From Dromaius novaehollandiae (lineage: Eukaryota > Chordata > Aves > Casuariiformes > Dromaiidae): a stretch of 64,000 nucleotides of DNA. Positions 1-11,508 of this stretch are shown one piece after another. A program made the translations under genes and the position numbers. The notes under the pieces are model-generated. The model was given only the letters and a program-made list of their open reading frames with translations. It made no database searches and had not been told where the DNA came from. The stretch lies in contig NW_026991398.1 of NCBI RefSeq assembly GCF_036370855.1, positions 2,232,001 through 2,296,000 on the forward strand. The letters run 5' to 3'. The first letter of the stretch is position 1, and every line of letters starts with the position of its first letter.

Positions 1-3000
1 GCATTTGCATGTATTTGGGCTACAGAGCTTCAGCTGTGGCAAAGAGTGCAGACTGGTCATGGTGAAACCTGTTACCAAGAGCCAAAGACACCGTGTGTGC
101 AATGGCCCCACTTCAGAGCAGAGCCGTGCTGGCATAGATATCAGGTGGCAATGTAGTGGTGAAAGGAGGTTCCCACTAAGAGAGCAAACCCTGCAGTGCC
201 CAAGGCAAGGGAGAAACAGAGCTGGGCCGTGCTGAAATGGCAGGAGAGGGGTTCGCTGCCTGAGCTGATTCACAGTAGTGGGCATCTAGTGCCCTTTGAG
301 ATGGCCCAGGAAATTCCCCATCTGGCCCCCACCGGAGGCTCCAATAGGATGAGTGTCACAGTCACTCCAACAGAGCAAGCAGACACTGGCACATGCCTTG
401 GACCATCTCTGTCTCTTCACATGTGGCCAGGTGTTTGTGTGTGGGCAACTGACTCTCACTCTCCATCTCCAGCGATTCCACTGGGAGCTTAGACAAGGAG
501 CTCATGGGCAGATCTCTCTCTTGTGCACACTTCAGCTTAGGCAAGGGGAATCTCAGCTCCTGTGTGTTTGTGGATATGATGGGAGGGACCTGAATCCCAC
601 TCCAGCCCAGGGCCTTCTAAACCATCATGAGATGCCCAGATTGATTCATCCGAATCAATACCTGAACCATGGCATCAATGAATCCCTTCTTGTCCCTGTC
701 TAGGTGTCCTGCCTAGTGAAGAGGTGGGAAGAGGGGCTTCCAGAGTGGGACATTTCCACCTCTTGCAAATAACCCTCCTCTGATGAGACAAACTGCAATG
801 CTGGAATCAGTCTTCCTACAGTGTTTAGAGAGGAACCATTGGTGATTATTTTAGTTTATTGCGGTGAACATTTCCCAGGAGGAGGGAGCACAAGGGACGG
901 AGAAATTCAGGCCTTCAGCTGGGCCTCTGCTCCTGAGTGGGGCCAGGCTCCTGGGATGGAGGGAGCTCATGGCAACCTGGCAGCACTGCCCAGACACAGC
1001 TGTGTGCAGGAGCAGCTCCTCTGCAAAGAGCAGCAGGGCTGTGGGCACTGCCTTCTGCTGCTGACATGAGCTGAGAGAAGGCAGAGAGAAGTGGAAGGCA
1101 GTGTGGAGTGTGAAGACAGAGGAGAGTGTGTTGTGGGAGAAGTCTTCACAGTCCTTCACATGGTAAGTCTCTGGCTGCAGGGCAATGCTCCGGAGGTTCC
1201 TGGAGGGATCTTCTGAACCCAGTCCATACCGTGGCTGATAGGCTTTTCAATGATCTCTCTCCTGGATTATCCAGGGCATAGCAGGAGGAGGAGATGCTTC
1301 AGAGCAGGATTCCCTGCCTCACCATAACAGGGACAGGACGTTCTGCTACCTTCTCCCAGAGATACTGCAGTGGTGTGCCGCTGGGGTGTGCACACAGGTC
1401 TGCACAGGGCAGTGATTCAGAGCAGCATCCCTGTGCCCCAGTTTGCTGTGTGCCCAAGGCAGTGACTCTGCAGCCTGCAAGGGTCAGCACTCAGCCTGCC
1501 TGGGGAGCTCCCCATGGCACTGCGGGGAGAAGTTCTGAGTGGGAGGATTGACCCCAGACAGGCAGGTTCGTTCTCCCATCAAGAGGGTGCTGCATGGGTC
1601 AAGGCTGCTCACAGCTCTAGCTCATGCACAGCACATGTCCAAGGGGTCTTTGCAAGAGGAAGATCAAGAGAAGGGCTACTTCCAAGGGAAGGAGCTTTCC
1701 TTCTGGTGTCTCTGCTTTCCATTTTCTCCCTAATTTTGGCAGGGAGAAAAAAAGAAGAGTGTTCTGTTTTGGCAAGGAACTGGGACTCACAAACCTTCTC
1801 TCTCAGAGATCAGGAGGTCTGGGAGAAAGCTCAGCAAACCCCTTCAACCCCACCTCCACCTACAGACAGCATCGGCATCACCTGTGTGGTCTCCCTGGGG
1901 TTTATGTTACCTGCTCCTTACAAACTGCAGGCACAGAGATGCCTCTGGACAGTGCGCTGTCCTGGGAGGTTTCTGTAGGGCAGATCTGAGCACACAAAAG
2001 GTGTGATGTGGTCTGTGAGCACTGCCTGGGAAAAGATGTTGGGAGAGAGAAAGGTCCCAGCAGGGACTGCTCCAGGCAGCAGAGACAGGCAAGAAAGGAG
2101 AGGGAACTGTTAACAGAACCATTGTGGGAGGATAGATTTGGGCAAGTCATGGTCAGAGCCTCCAGTGAAAACACATTGCACTGAGCAAGCCCCCCACGTC
2201 TCTGCTCCCACCCAGCAGAGCCTCTGCCCTGACAGCCATGGAGTCCAGGGCATGAGCTGCCTCCTCTGCAACCAGACCTCCAGCAGAGGAGAGGGGCATC
2301 TCTCCTGCCAGGGGCCTGTTCAGTGCTGCCCGACAAAGGGGCTGAGAGTGACTGCCCTGCAACGTCACCATCTGCCAGGTGGCATGCCCAGCAGGTAAGG
2401 TGAAGGCTTTCCCGGGTGAAGGCTTTCCCAAGTGTCCCTCTGTCTCTCTCCTTGCCTCCCTTGGCAGCAGGATCATGGTGTTGCTCCTTGTTTCTTCTGT
2501 CCATGCTGCCCCTTTTCCTCTCTCAGGCTCTCTGGGGTGGATGGGTTTTCGGCTGCAGTTCAGACACCACCACTGCGAGTTAGGCAACAGAGGGGTATGC
2601 ATGGAAGTGAGGGGTGTGCAGCCCCCTTCTAAGCTGTGCAGCCCCAAGAAATGCAGTCTTTTGGGTTCAGAAATGAGCTGATCCTCCCTTAAGGAGAGCC
2701 CCTCTGCAGTCCTCCTGGTCCTTTGACCATTTCCCTGGGGTGTCCTGCCAGGCTGCGAGCTCCAGAAAGGCACTGCTGTCTCATAGCATATATGTAATAG
2801 CTGAGAGACAAATGAAGAAGGTGCAGAGGTGCTGAGAGTATGGAGATGGTTGTGGGAGGCTCCATATGGGCATCTGAAGAGAGCCCTGTGTGGGCTTGGC
2901 TAGAAGGGGAGTGTGGAGACCTCCCTCTGGTGCCTGGAGAAAGGGTGAGAAGGCTGGAGATCTGCACTTTGAAACTGGACCCCTTTGCTCTCAGCCGTGG

Positions 3001-3594
3001 CTGGTTTCCTTTCAGGGCAACATGAGAGTACGATTGTCCACCAGCTCAACAAGGTAGGAGGACAGGACAGCAGGGAACAAGACTAATAGACAGACCAGCT
3101 GTCCTCACGCTGCAACAAGGGACAGTGAATCCATTTATCTCAGAACTCACAGTAGAAACGGCAAGGATTTCTGCCTTTGAGGAACACCCCCCCAGGGGTG
3201 ACAAGGACATCTCAAAGAAGATAAAATATCCCTAAAACTCTGTTCCTCAAACTTCCTTCTTTAGATTTGGGAGTGAAGATACTGGAAAGCCCTTCTATGT
3301 GATGAGTGTATTTCACCTGACAGAAATGGTGAATGTCAGAGTTAATCACTCCCATTCCCCTGTTCCCACTGCTGTACAGCAGGACAGACTGCTCTGGAGT
3401 GCAGAGGCAGAGGCCCCTGCTCCTCACAGCAGCACACTCAGCCAGGGCAAAGTGGAGCCCAAGCAAGGGAGCTGCACAGAGATGCTCTCAGTAAAGAGAG
3501 AGGCAATGTGGGGGGTTGTATGAGAACAGCAACAACTGGGTTTTTTTGCTTGTAGTCTCTCCAAACTTCTAAATGTGTTTTCTCCTTTGGACAG
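1..3594 (+). repeat. Duplication module U, copy 1 (5' flank and putative intron of OR1)
   Basis: This is the 5' module of OR1 and is repeated, with indels, upstream of every OR unit in the window (minus strand ~16,050-12,480, ~31,000-27,080, ~55,555-52,090; plus strand 43,130-45,963 and 60,600-64,000). Landmarks shared by the copies include the run around 370-480 (cagacactggcacatgcctt), the promoter-like block near 843-885, the splice donor at 1163 and the stretch at 2,200-2,260. The proximal part (~2,690-3,300) matches copy 3 (27,400-28,000) far better than copies 2 and 5. No reading frame is conserved among copies, so I read it as non-coding. Confidence 0.7.
843..1164 (+). promoter_or_regulatory. 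Candidate OR1 promoter and non-coding exon 1 with splice donor
   Basis: An ATTA homeodomain core (845-848) is followed ~25 bases later by TTCCCAGGAGG, which resembles an EBF (O/E) site, and ~280 bases further by a strong splice donor, GTAAGT at 1163. The same three elements in the same order occur in all six U copies. OR genes are known to have homeodomain plus O/E promoters and a non-coding first exon. A matching acceptor lies at 3593-3594, giving an intron of about 2.4 kb. The start site is not resolved and there is no clear TATA box. This is inference from conservation. Confidence 0.35.
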
Positions 3595-3618
3595 TCCCCC
3601 ATGCCCGAAGATAGCAAA

Positions 3619-4578
3619 ATGTCCAACAGCAGCTCCCTCAACGAGTTCTTCCTCCTGGCATTTGCAGACACACGGGAGCTGCAGCTCTTGCACTTCTCGC
3701 TCTTCCTGGGCATCTACCTGGCTGCCCTCCTGGGCAACAGCTTCATCATCACAGCTGTAGCCTGCAATCACCGCCTGCACACCCCCATGTACTTCTTCCT
3801 CCTCAACCTCTCCCTCCTCGACATCAGCTCCATCTCCACCACTGTCCCCAAATCCATGGCCAATTCCCTGTGGGACACCAGGGCCATTTCCTATTTGGGA
3901 TGTGTTGCCCAGGTCTTCCTGGTTGCATTCTTGTTTTCAGCACAGTATTCTGTCCTCACAGTCATGGCCTATGACCGCTACGTTGCCATCTGCAGACCCC
4001 TGCACTATGGGACCCTCCTGGGCAGCAGAGCTTGTGCCAAAATGGCAGCAGCTGCCTGGGCCAGTGGTTTTCTCAATGCTCTCCTGCACACTGCTAACAC
4101 ATTTTCAACACCACTCTGCCAAGGCAACACAGTGGAGCAGTTCTTCTGTGAAATCCCCCAGATCCTCAAGCTCTCCTGCTCAGACTCCTACCTCAGGGAA
4201 GTTGGCCTTCTTGTGGTTAGTGCCTGTTTCATCTTTGGGTGTTTCATTTTCATTGTGGTGTCCTACGTGCAGATCTTCACTGCTGTGCTGAGGATCCCCT
4301 CTGAGCAGGGCCGGCACAAAGCCTTTTCCACGTGCCTCCCTCACCTGGCCGTGGTCTCCCTGTTTCTCAGCACTGGCCTGTTTGCCTACCTGAAGCCCCC
4401 CTCCCTCTCCTCCCCAGCTCTGGATCTGCTGGTGTCTGTTCTGTACTCGGTGGTGCCTCCAACTCTGAACCCCCTCATCTACAGCATGAGGAACAAGGAG
4501 CTCAAGGATGCCCTGATAAAAATGATATCATGGAAATTTTTCAGCAGTGGTAGCATTACCATTTCTCTCCACAAATGA
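3619..4578 (+). CDS. Olfactory receptor, family 14-like (avian gamma-c), OR1
   Basis: Intact single-exon class A GPCR of 319 residues that binds odorants in the cilia of olfactory neurons and signals through Golf and adenylyl cyclase. Visible signatures: N-glycosylation site NSS at 3-5, PMYFF at 56-60 (loop 1), MAYDRYVAIC at 116-125 (end of TM3), KAFSTC at 234-239 (TM6), NPLIY at 284-288 (TM7), and the OR cysteine set C95, C167, C177, C187. Seven hydrophobic segments fit TM1-TM7. I chose the ATG at 3619 because it aligns with the start of the other three receptors; an in-frame ATG at 3601 would add six residues but arises from a local change and sits in a poorer context. A splice acceptor (ctcctttggacag) ends at 3594. 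The C-terminus is odd: where paralogues end with ...VQQE/Q and stop, OR1 has lost the stop and reads eight residues into former 3' UTR. It is the most divergent copy. The family is certain; the exact subfamily number is not. Confidence 0.95.
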   Translation: MSNSSSLNEFFLLAFADTRELQLLHFSLFLGIYLAALLGNSFIITAVACNHRLHTPMYFFLLNLSLLDISSISTTVPKSMANSLWDTRAISYLGCVAQVFLVAFLFSAQYSVLTVMAYDRYVAICRPLHYGTLLGSRACAKMAAAAWASGFLNALLHTANTFSTPLCQGNTVEQFFCEIPQILKLSCSDSYLREVGLLVVSACFIFGCFIFIVVSYVQIFTAVLRIPSEQGRHKAFSTCLPHLAVVSLFLSTGLFAYLKPPSLSSPALDLLVSVLYSVVPPTLNPLIYSMRNKELKDALIKMISWKFFSSGSITISLHK

Positions 4579-4594
4579 CTCCCATGGTATCCCA

Positions 4595-5650
4595 TACCAG
4601 GACTGAGCATTTTTCGTTCACTTTTTAGTGTTTGTATTGTTACTATTATTAGTAGTATTTGTACTCATGTTGCTGCACAAATGCTTAGGTGCATTTCACC
4701 TTTAATGAGCCTGCTCTATCTCACTTGATGCCCATGTAAAATTGTGTCCAACACTGGGTCGGAGCTGACTCCCTCACAGTATCTCTGAAATAAAGTAGGT
4801 TCTTCCTGGTGCAGTGCTTAAAGGCTGGCTTTTCTTCCAAAGCTGGTGTCGAGAATAGGCCCAAGGAAATCATGACCAAAGCAGCTGCTGCTGATGGGAT
4901 TCTCCATGGGTTCAGGAGGAAAAAGCTCATAATCGTGTAATGATCTCTTAGAGACCAAGGACTGGACTTAGGACTCCCCCATCAGTGTCCAGTGACAGTG
5001 GAGGGGATGAATGGTCACAGATTTACATACCCAGAGCTGTGCCACATGTTAAGGCCCAGTGTCAGATGCCTGTCCTTCTGGAGGGGAAGCTGGAGGTGCC
5101 CGGAGAGCACAGGGGATCTGCTGGGAGAGCGTGTGCCTGGCATGGGCAGTGATGGGAGCCTCACAAAGGGAGATGTCCTCCAAGGTGGAGTCACTTAAAG
5201 GTAAAGCACTAAACCCAGGTATTTGGGGGCAAAGGAGGACTCTGCAATCCCAGGAGAGGCAGTGGGGACCCAGCTGGCATGGAGAAGGGAGACTGGAGAG
5301 TGATTCATGTCATCGTCAATGAAATACCATGTGCTGAATCTAGAGGCACACCTGGACACAACCAGTAGCGTTGGAAATGCCCAATAGTCCTTCGAAGTAC
5401 CTGCCACATCTGCATCCCCCTGGAGGGATTTGAGACCATGATCCCCGTTTGGCTGGATCTGCCTCCGACCCTGACCAGCACGGCCAGTGCAGAGTCACCC
5501 CGGGGCCCCACAGCCTCCTCACTCTGCAGAGCGGCACCGTTAGCTCAGGGCCCTGTGGGAGAACAGGGGAGGAGGTGTGGGAATGGCCAGCGAGATCAGA
5601 GGAAGGTGTGGAAGGATGAGAAGGAAGTGGAACTGGGCTTGAAAGTAGCT
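4595..5650 (+). repeat. Duplication module D, copy 1 (3' flank of OR1)
   Basis: Diverged copy of the 3' flank found after each OR. The 4,740-4,940 part matches 46,200-46,390, and 5,240-5,600 matches 46,490-46,860 (shared blocks ggctggatct, cacggccagtgcagagtcac, ctctgcagagcggcac). It has more substitutions and gaps than the other D copies, which agrees with OR1 being the oldest duplicate. Confidence 0.6.
4789..4794 (+). terminator. Polyadenylation signal AATAAA of OR1
   Basis: AATAAA lies 210 bases after the stop codon. The following sequence (gcagtgct...aaggctgg...ttcttccaaagctgg) aligns with the sequence after the signals of the OR remnant at 46,216 and the other three ORs. Confidence 0.6.
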
Positions 5651-8600
5651 CGGAGAGAAAAATGCCAACTTTTAATCCAAGATGATGTTCAGAGTGTGGG
5701 TACACTAAAGTGAGCTCACGGTGCAGAGCCAGAAGTCCTTGCTGTCCTAGCTCTCCATATGGCCTGGGCAGTGCCTGAAGAAGGATTAATGCTCCCCACC
5801 CTCCCAGCTCCTAGTGTCATCCTCCCTCCTGACAGAAGGCAACAAAAATAAGCCTAGGACCCCTTGTGGGAGCCTGCATTGAAGGAAGCAGGACCCAGAA
5901 GCCACATCAGTTTGCTGCTGTCCCTCAGGCCAGGTCCCCAGCACATGACCTTGAGACCATCTCCCTCACCCTGCATGCTGGTCCTCACCCCAAAAGTCAC
6001 ATGCAGAAAGGGGTCCATGCCCAGCTGGAGGACTGGGCGTCCTGCTGTGAGCTCTGGGAGGACGAGCCCTCTCCTGGGTCCTCTGCAGGGCTGGCAGGGA
6101 GCATGCAGAGGAGGTCCTGGGGCAGTCTACTCGGCCTGTAGACCATCCTTCTCCCATGGGAGACCTCAAGCAGAGTGCTTCAGGGCAAAGATCCAGCCCA
6201 GCTGCTTGTTGCATGAACAGAGAGGAGAAACTGTCCCAGGAAACTCCTCACACACCCAGTCCCTGGTACCAGCCATCTCCAGCACTGGCCATTCCCTGTG
6301 GTCCTGGTGAGGGCTGATCTTTGAATGTGACCAGCTCCGTCTGCCTGCTGGGCTCAGCACCTGTGGGAGGGGGGAATGACCACCCTGCCTGGCCTCTCCC
6401 TGGGCCCAGACCCCAGCAGACCCCAGAGCATGGCCTTCTGCTAACCCTGGGGGACAGGATCAGGGCTGGGCAGGGGCTGGGGACTGGTGGGAGGCTGCTG
6501 GGCAGGAGGGCCTTGGGGAATGGGGCACTGAGGGCTGTCATGGGAACCATGCTGGGGGGACATTTCCCCACCCTGAACACACCCTGTCCTGTGCGGTGCC
6601 TGCACAGTGGGGCCATGGGGCCACATGGAGGGCAGCAGGGCTGGGCCAGCGCAGGGACAGGAGGGAGACAGGAGCCACGACACTCCAGGAGCTCCCGACA
6701 GTCCTGGAGGGGAACCACTGCTGCTAGCAGAGTCGGGGACTTCTTGAGGGCTGCAGCCAGCGGCACAGGCTGCCAGGACCCCCAGACCCAGCACAGGTGG
6801 TTGGAGCCCAGTAATGCAGCTCACGGTGCCCTCTGTCCTGCGTCACTGTCCTCTCTCAGGCGCACTGTCAAGTGTGTCACTCCCTGCACAGGCAGGGAGA
6901 GGAGCTGCTGGAGGTCTTGTGTTCTCACCCCTGCTGATCTCGGCTCTGCCCTGGTGTCAGCCCACAGGCTCTGCCCTGGGTAATGTCATGTCTCCCTACA
7001 CTCTCCTCTGAGACCATGTAGAGACTTGCAATACATAGCTCTGCTTGGAGCTGGCCACCACAGCCCACCTGCACAGGGCCTGGAGATCCCAGCAAGGCTG
7101 TGCTTGGAGGTGAGGCTGTGATTATCCTTAGTCAAAGTAGATGGGATGGTCTGGCTGGCAGCCAGGAGAGGAAAGGACAAGAGACAACAAGGAGAAGATT
7201 CAGTAAAGCAAATTTCAAAAGAGTTTAATGAAAACAAAAAGAAATAATCATGAGCGCTGAGCAGCATTGGGGCAGAGGCCCAGAGTTTTTAAAAAATTCT
7301 CCTAGAGAAAGCACTTAACAACCTGACCTAACTGTAAAGTTAGCCCAGCTCAGAGCAGATCATGGTCCTGGAGATCTCCAGCGGTCCCTCCCAACCCAAA
7401 TGCTCCAGGAGGAAGGGGCTGGAAGGAGGAGTCCTGGGCAGGGGACACTGCTGTGGGGTTGAGGCCTTGCTGGCATTTGTGCTTCCTGATCAAGCCTGTC
7501 CTCAGAGTTACACAGGGAGTGAGTTCATCCTCAAAAGGTGTCTCTGCTCCACGGGCAACAGGAGTCAAACCAGCGCAGGGAGACTGCAGAAGAGTTCTCA
7601 GGAACACACCAGACATTCAGCGCCTTCGACTGCTGAGGTGTCCCCAGACTGGTGCTTTGCATCCTGGGTCTTGAGGGCTGAGAAATCTTTAGAGCCAGAG
7701 CAGATGGGAGTCCCATGTCCTGGGCTCACAGGTTTCAAGGCATCAGCAGGGCTGTACTGGCTGCAGGGAGGGAATCACTGCCCAGGGCAGGAGCAGATCC
7801 CCCTCTGCCCTCCCCTCTCTCTTCACACCCCGGAACAGAAATTGTGTTTCCAATGTTGGCCCTCTCTGCTGGGCTGTATTCCCAGCTGGAGGGGACAAAG
7901 TCTTCAGACTGGGGAAATGCAGGAGAGCCCAGTCTCATCTAGAGGAGCGGGGTCCCACCACACCTGCTGGGTGGCCAGGGCTGCAGGCTGCAGACCCCAC
8001 GCTGTTCCCAGCAGACCTCCTGCCTGGGGCTGGAGGGTGCCCAGTAGCAAGGCAGGCATGCCTGGGGGGGTCTGGTGCCTTTGGGGTGGTGGCCTTTGGA
8101 CCAGCCTCTGTCTGTAAGGGCCTCAGGAGCTTCTCCACCTCCATGCTCATGGCAAAGTCAGTGTCCCAGCTTGTTCCCTCTGGAGAGCTGAGCATTTAAT
8201 TCTCTGGAGAAAGCAAAAAAGAAACTTTTTTATGCATGAGACATCTACTACGCTGTCAGCTCTCTACTGTCCTCTCCTGATCTATCAACCCAAAATCCTT
8301 TGGCAGGAGCCTTTTTTGGTTTCTGACCCTCTCTCTGACCCTGCTGTGAGCAGCAGGTTGCACTACAGGCCTCCTGTGGTCCCTTCAACCTGAATTATCC
8401 TAAAAGCTTATGACCTCAGGCCCCATTTCAAGCACAGAGCAAATGATTCTGGGACAGGAGTCATTTGTGCTTTATGCGACCATCTAAAAGAAGGCAGGTG
8501 AACACCTCCTCCTCCCCGTTGACTGTACGGGCAGTCTGGGAGATACTGCCTTGGCATATCTACATTACCCCAGAAATTCTTTGCATCCACCTTTAACCAC

Positions 8601-8790
8601 ACAGAAGTCCTGAATCCCCTCAGTGGTGGGGGAAGAAATGCATGTTCTTCTGCAGTGTGAGTCCTCTACCTCTGTAGTTGTGCCTCTGAGTAGATGGTGC
8701 CATCCTCCCCTTTCTTTTTTCTTTTTTCAATGCCATGATGGTGCCGTCAATGCACCAGTAATGGAAACGTTTCAAAACAACTTAAAAAAA
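5651..8790. other. Intergenic region without a recognised gene
   Basis: I see no gene here. The 6,320-6,980 part is GC-rich and open in several frames on both strands, which is expected from composition; none of the frames has a recognisable domain. 7,190-7,330 is AT-richer, with a run ending in aaacaaaaagaaataatc. No second copy of this stretch was noticed elsewhere in the window. Confidence 0.5.
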
Positions 8791-10572
8791 AAAAAAGAAA
8801 AAGGTGTGTGTGTGGGGGGGATTTGGGCATTTCTGCCAGTCGCCAAGTGGCTGGAGCCACATGTGCCCAGACTTGCTTAAGGGAGGCAGCTCCAGGGGGA
8901 CCCGTTATTTACTCTATCTCTAGATGCATGGACAGGATTATGACTTTTTACAGATAGAATCCATCTTTGTTGTCTAACCTATCTAGAGACAGACCATCCT
9001 GAGGTGCCAAGGATCCCGATCCCTGAGCCATGGATACGGCCTCCTCGGATTGCTCATGGCATGGGCATGATGTGCCTGGGACACACCTCACAGTGTCAAA
9101 TAAATCCATATGGGAGAAGTGGTGGAAGAAAGTGGAGACAAATCAAAAGAGGGGAATGAAAGTCAGGAGTCCCACCGGCAAACATCTCCAAATACAGGCG
9201 GATTTTCCCCCTTCTCTGGCAAGGCCATTCCTTCCAGTGGCACCTGGGGGAAGAAGAGTCTTTTCCTGGCCACCCTTGTGCGACAGAGGGCAGCAGGATT
9301 TGAGACACCCCTCCCAACCAAAGGGGAGTTTCCTGGAACTCAAAGATTTCATTCTGGGACCTTAAAGTCCTGGGTGACTGAAGACTATGAGATGCCTCCA
9401 ATGTGTGGCTCACAAGGGACCTGAGTCACATCATGATCTCCTTTGAAATGCCCTCAGAAGCAGATCCCATAATGTCTGGCCTGAAGGAGACTTGCAGTAT
9501 TTCTCTGCCTTTCTCCCCGTACCTACAACTTCCTTTTTAGCCTCTTAGCACTGGGGAGCAGTCTCACCTCCTGGACCGGGGGAGAAGGCCCCAGTGCCTG
9601 CCAGCCCTGCCGCTACACTCAGAATGTCATTCCGTTGAACTAAAGCAAGTCCCCACGTGACCAGCTCTGCAGCGGAAGTGTGTCCCCACTTTTCTCCCCC
9701 CACTGCTCCCCAGAGAGCCTGTCCCCAGGGAGTGCATCAGTGCTGGCCTGCCTGGCCGTTCCTGCACCCTCCCCTGTGCTCCCCACAGGGCCCCGAGCTG
9801 GCAGTGCTGCTCTGCAGAGCGAGGGGGTTGTGGTGCCCCAGGGCCATGGGGTGACTCTGCACTGGCCGTGGTGGTTGGGGTGAGAAGCAGACCCAGCTGG
9901 ACAGGCATCTTTGCACCTGACAACCCCCTACCAAGGGGTCTGTGGCTGTGGATGATGCTCTGAGCAATCACAGGACGTTTCAAATGGCTGATGCTGTGTT
10001 CAGGTGTGTCCCGAGATCCAGCCCAGGGTTTTCCATTGAAGGTGACATGAACCACTCTCCAGGCTCCCTTCCCTCTGCCTGCAGGGTCCCCACTGTGAGC
10101 ATCTGTCACCAGCCCTGTCATAGGGCAGACAGTCCCAGGCAGACACCGCTTGACCATTCAGCACCTCCAGGAGCACTGGGCACCCACAAGTGAGAGCTGA
10201 ATCCAGCCCTCATTCCCTAACACAGCACCCATGATCTCATTGCCTTGAGGCCATGGAGACCTGCCAGAAAGCAACAGTCCTTTTCAGGGTGAAAGTCCTT
10301 GAGTGAACTCTTGGCCCTAGTTTTGGAAGAAGAAACCAACTTCCAAACACAGCACTAAGAAAATCCCCTTTTATTAGAGACAGGCCAGCTCTGACACAGT
10401 GACGGACACATTCACAGAAGGCCTCTGGGTCAGACACACAGGATTTGTGCCTCCGGAGAAGTGGGATGAATTCAAACACTTCTGTACAGACATGATTATC
10501 ACAGGGAGAATGCCCAAAGCACAAGAGTTGTCTGAGAAAATTAGAAATCACCTGTGAAGAGGGATGGGCAGC
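8791..10572 (-). repeat. Duplication module D, copy 2 (3' flank of OR2)
   Basis: Inverted relative to 46,019-47,960 and collinear with it over the whole length, including a poly-A/GT tract at 8,784-8,820 that matches the tract at 47,936-47,960, the segment 8,830-9,060 and the OR 3' UTR. The proximal ~880 bases also match D3 and D5. Several open frames are preserved only because the copies are recent; they are disrupted differently in D3 and D5. Confidence 0.75.
10370..10375 (-). terminator. Polyadenylation signal AATAAA of OR2
   Basis: Minus-strand AATAAA about 200 bases beyond the OR2 stop, within ctaataaaagggg, which is shared with OR3 and OR4 and, in altered form, with the OR remnant. Confidence 0.6.
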
Positions 10573-11508
10573 TTATTGCTGCTGAACTACTACCACTTGA
10601 ATGAGTTTCCTCAGAGCCTCCTGGAGCTCCTTGTTCCTCATGCTGTAGATGAGGGGGTTCACTGCTGGAGGCACCACCGAGTACAGAACAGACACCATCA
10701 GATCCACAGCTGGGGAGGAGATGGAGGGGGGCTTCAGGTAGGCAAAGATGACAGTGCTGACAAACAGGGAGACCACGGCCAGGTGAGGGAGGCACGTGGA
10801 AAAGGCTTTGTGCCGGCCCTGCTCAGAGGGGATCCTCAGCACAGCAGTGAAGATCTGCACGTAGGACACCACAATGAAAATGAAACACCCAGAGAAAAGA
10901 CAGGTATTAACCACAAGAAGCCCCAATTCCCTGAGGTAGGAGTCTGTGCAGGAGAGCCTGAGGATCTGGGGGATTTCACAGAAGAACTGGTCCACTGTGT
11001 TGCCTTGGCAGAGTGGTATTGAAAATGTGTTAGCAGTGTGCAGGAGAGCATTGAGAAAACCAGTGCCCCAGGCAGCTGCTGCCATTTTGACACAAGCTCT
11101 GCTGCCCATGAGAGTTCCATAGTGCAGGGGTCTGCAGATGGCAACGTAGCGGTCATAGGCCATAACAGTGAGAAGGGAATACTCTCCTCCAAAGAAGAAG
11201 AAAACGAGGAAGACCTGGGCAACACATCCCGAGTAGGAAATGGCCCTGGTGTCCCACAGGGAATTGGCCATGGATTTGGGGACAGTGGTGGAGATTGTGC
11301 CAAGGTCGAGGAGGGAGAGGTTGAGGAGGAAGAAGTACATGGGGGTGTGGAGGCGGTGGTCGCAGGCTACAGCTGTGATGATGAGGCCGTTGCCCAGGAG
11401 GGCAGTCAGGTAGATGCCCAGGAAGAGCGAGAAGTGCAAGAACTGCAGCTCCCGGGTGTCTGCAAACGCCAGGAGGAGGAACTCGTTGAGGGAGCTGCTG
11501 TTGGACAT
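10573..11508 (-). CDS. Olfactory receptor, family 14-like (avian gamma-c), OR2
   Basis: Intact 311-residue odorant receptor. Hallmarks: NSS glycosylation site 3-5, PMYFF 56-60, MAYDRYVAIC 116-125, KAFSTC 234-239, PPAVNPLIYSMRNKE 280-294, and cysteines C95, C167, C177, C187. The frame stays open to 11,637, but the start is placed at 11,508: the Met aligns with the start of OR1 and OR4, and a splice acceptor (tgctccctgcacag) ends at 11,533, between the two, so the extra 43 residues are probably intronic. TM3 is unusual, with LVFFFFGGEYS where relatives have ..LLSAEYS. The tail is VVVVQQQ; the remnant in unit 4 also ends in QQQ. Its proximal upstream region resembles that of OR4, not OR1 or OR3. 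Confidence 0.95.
   Translation of the reverse strand: MSNSSSLNEFLLLAFADTRELQFLHFSLFLGIYLTALLGNGLIITAVACDHRLHTPMYFFLLNLSLLDLGTISTTVPKSMANSLWDTRAISYSGCVAQVFLVFFFFGGEYSLLTVMAYDRYVAICRPLHYGTLMGSRACVKMAAAAWGTGFLNALLHTANTFSIPLCQGNTVDQFFCEIPQILRLSCTDSYLRELGLLVVNTCLFSGCFIFIVVSYVQIFTAVLRIPSEQGRHKAFSTCLPHLAVVSLFVSTVIFAYLKPPSISSPAVDLMVSVLYSVVPPAVNPLIYSMRNKELQEALRKLIQVVVVQQQ

Noticed and set aside
9627-10157. Frame repeated in module D (176 codons here, 230 codons at 46,435-47,127, shorter pieces at 25,471-25,713 and 50,503-50,688)
   Set aside because: Preserved only between D2 and D4 and broken in D3 and D5. It overlaps the OR 3' flank and has no recognisable domain, so recent duplication explains it.
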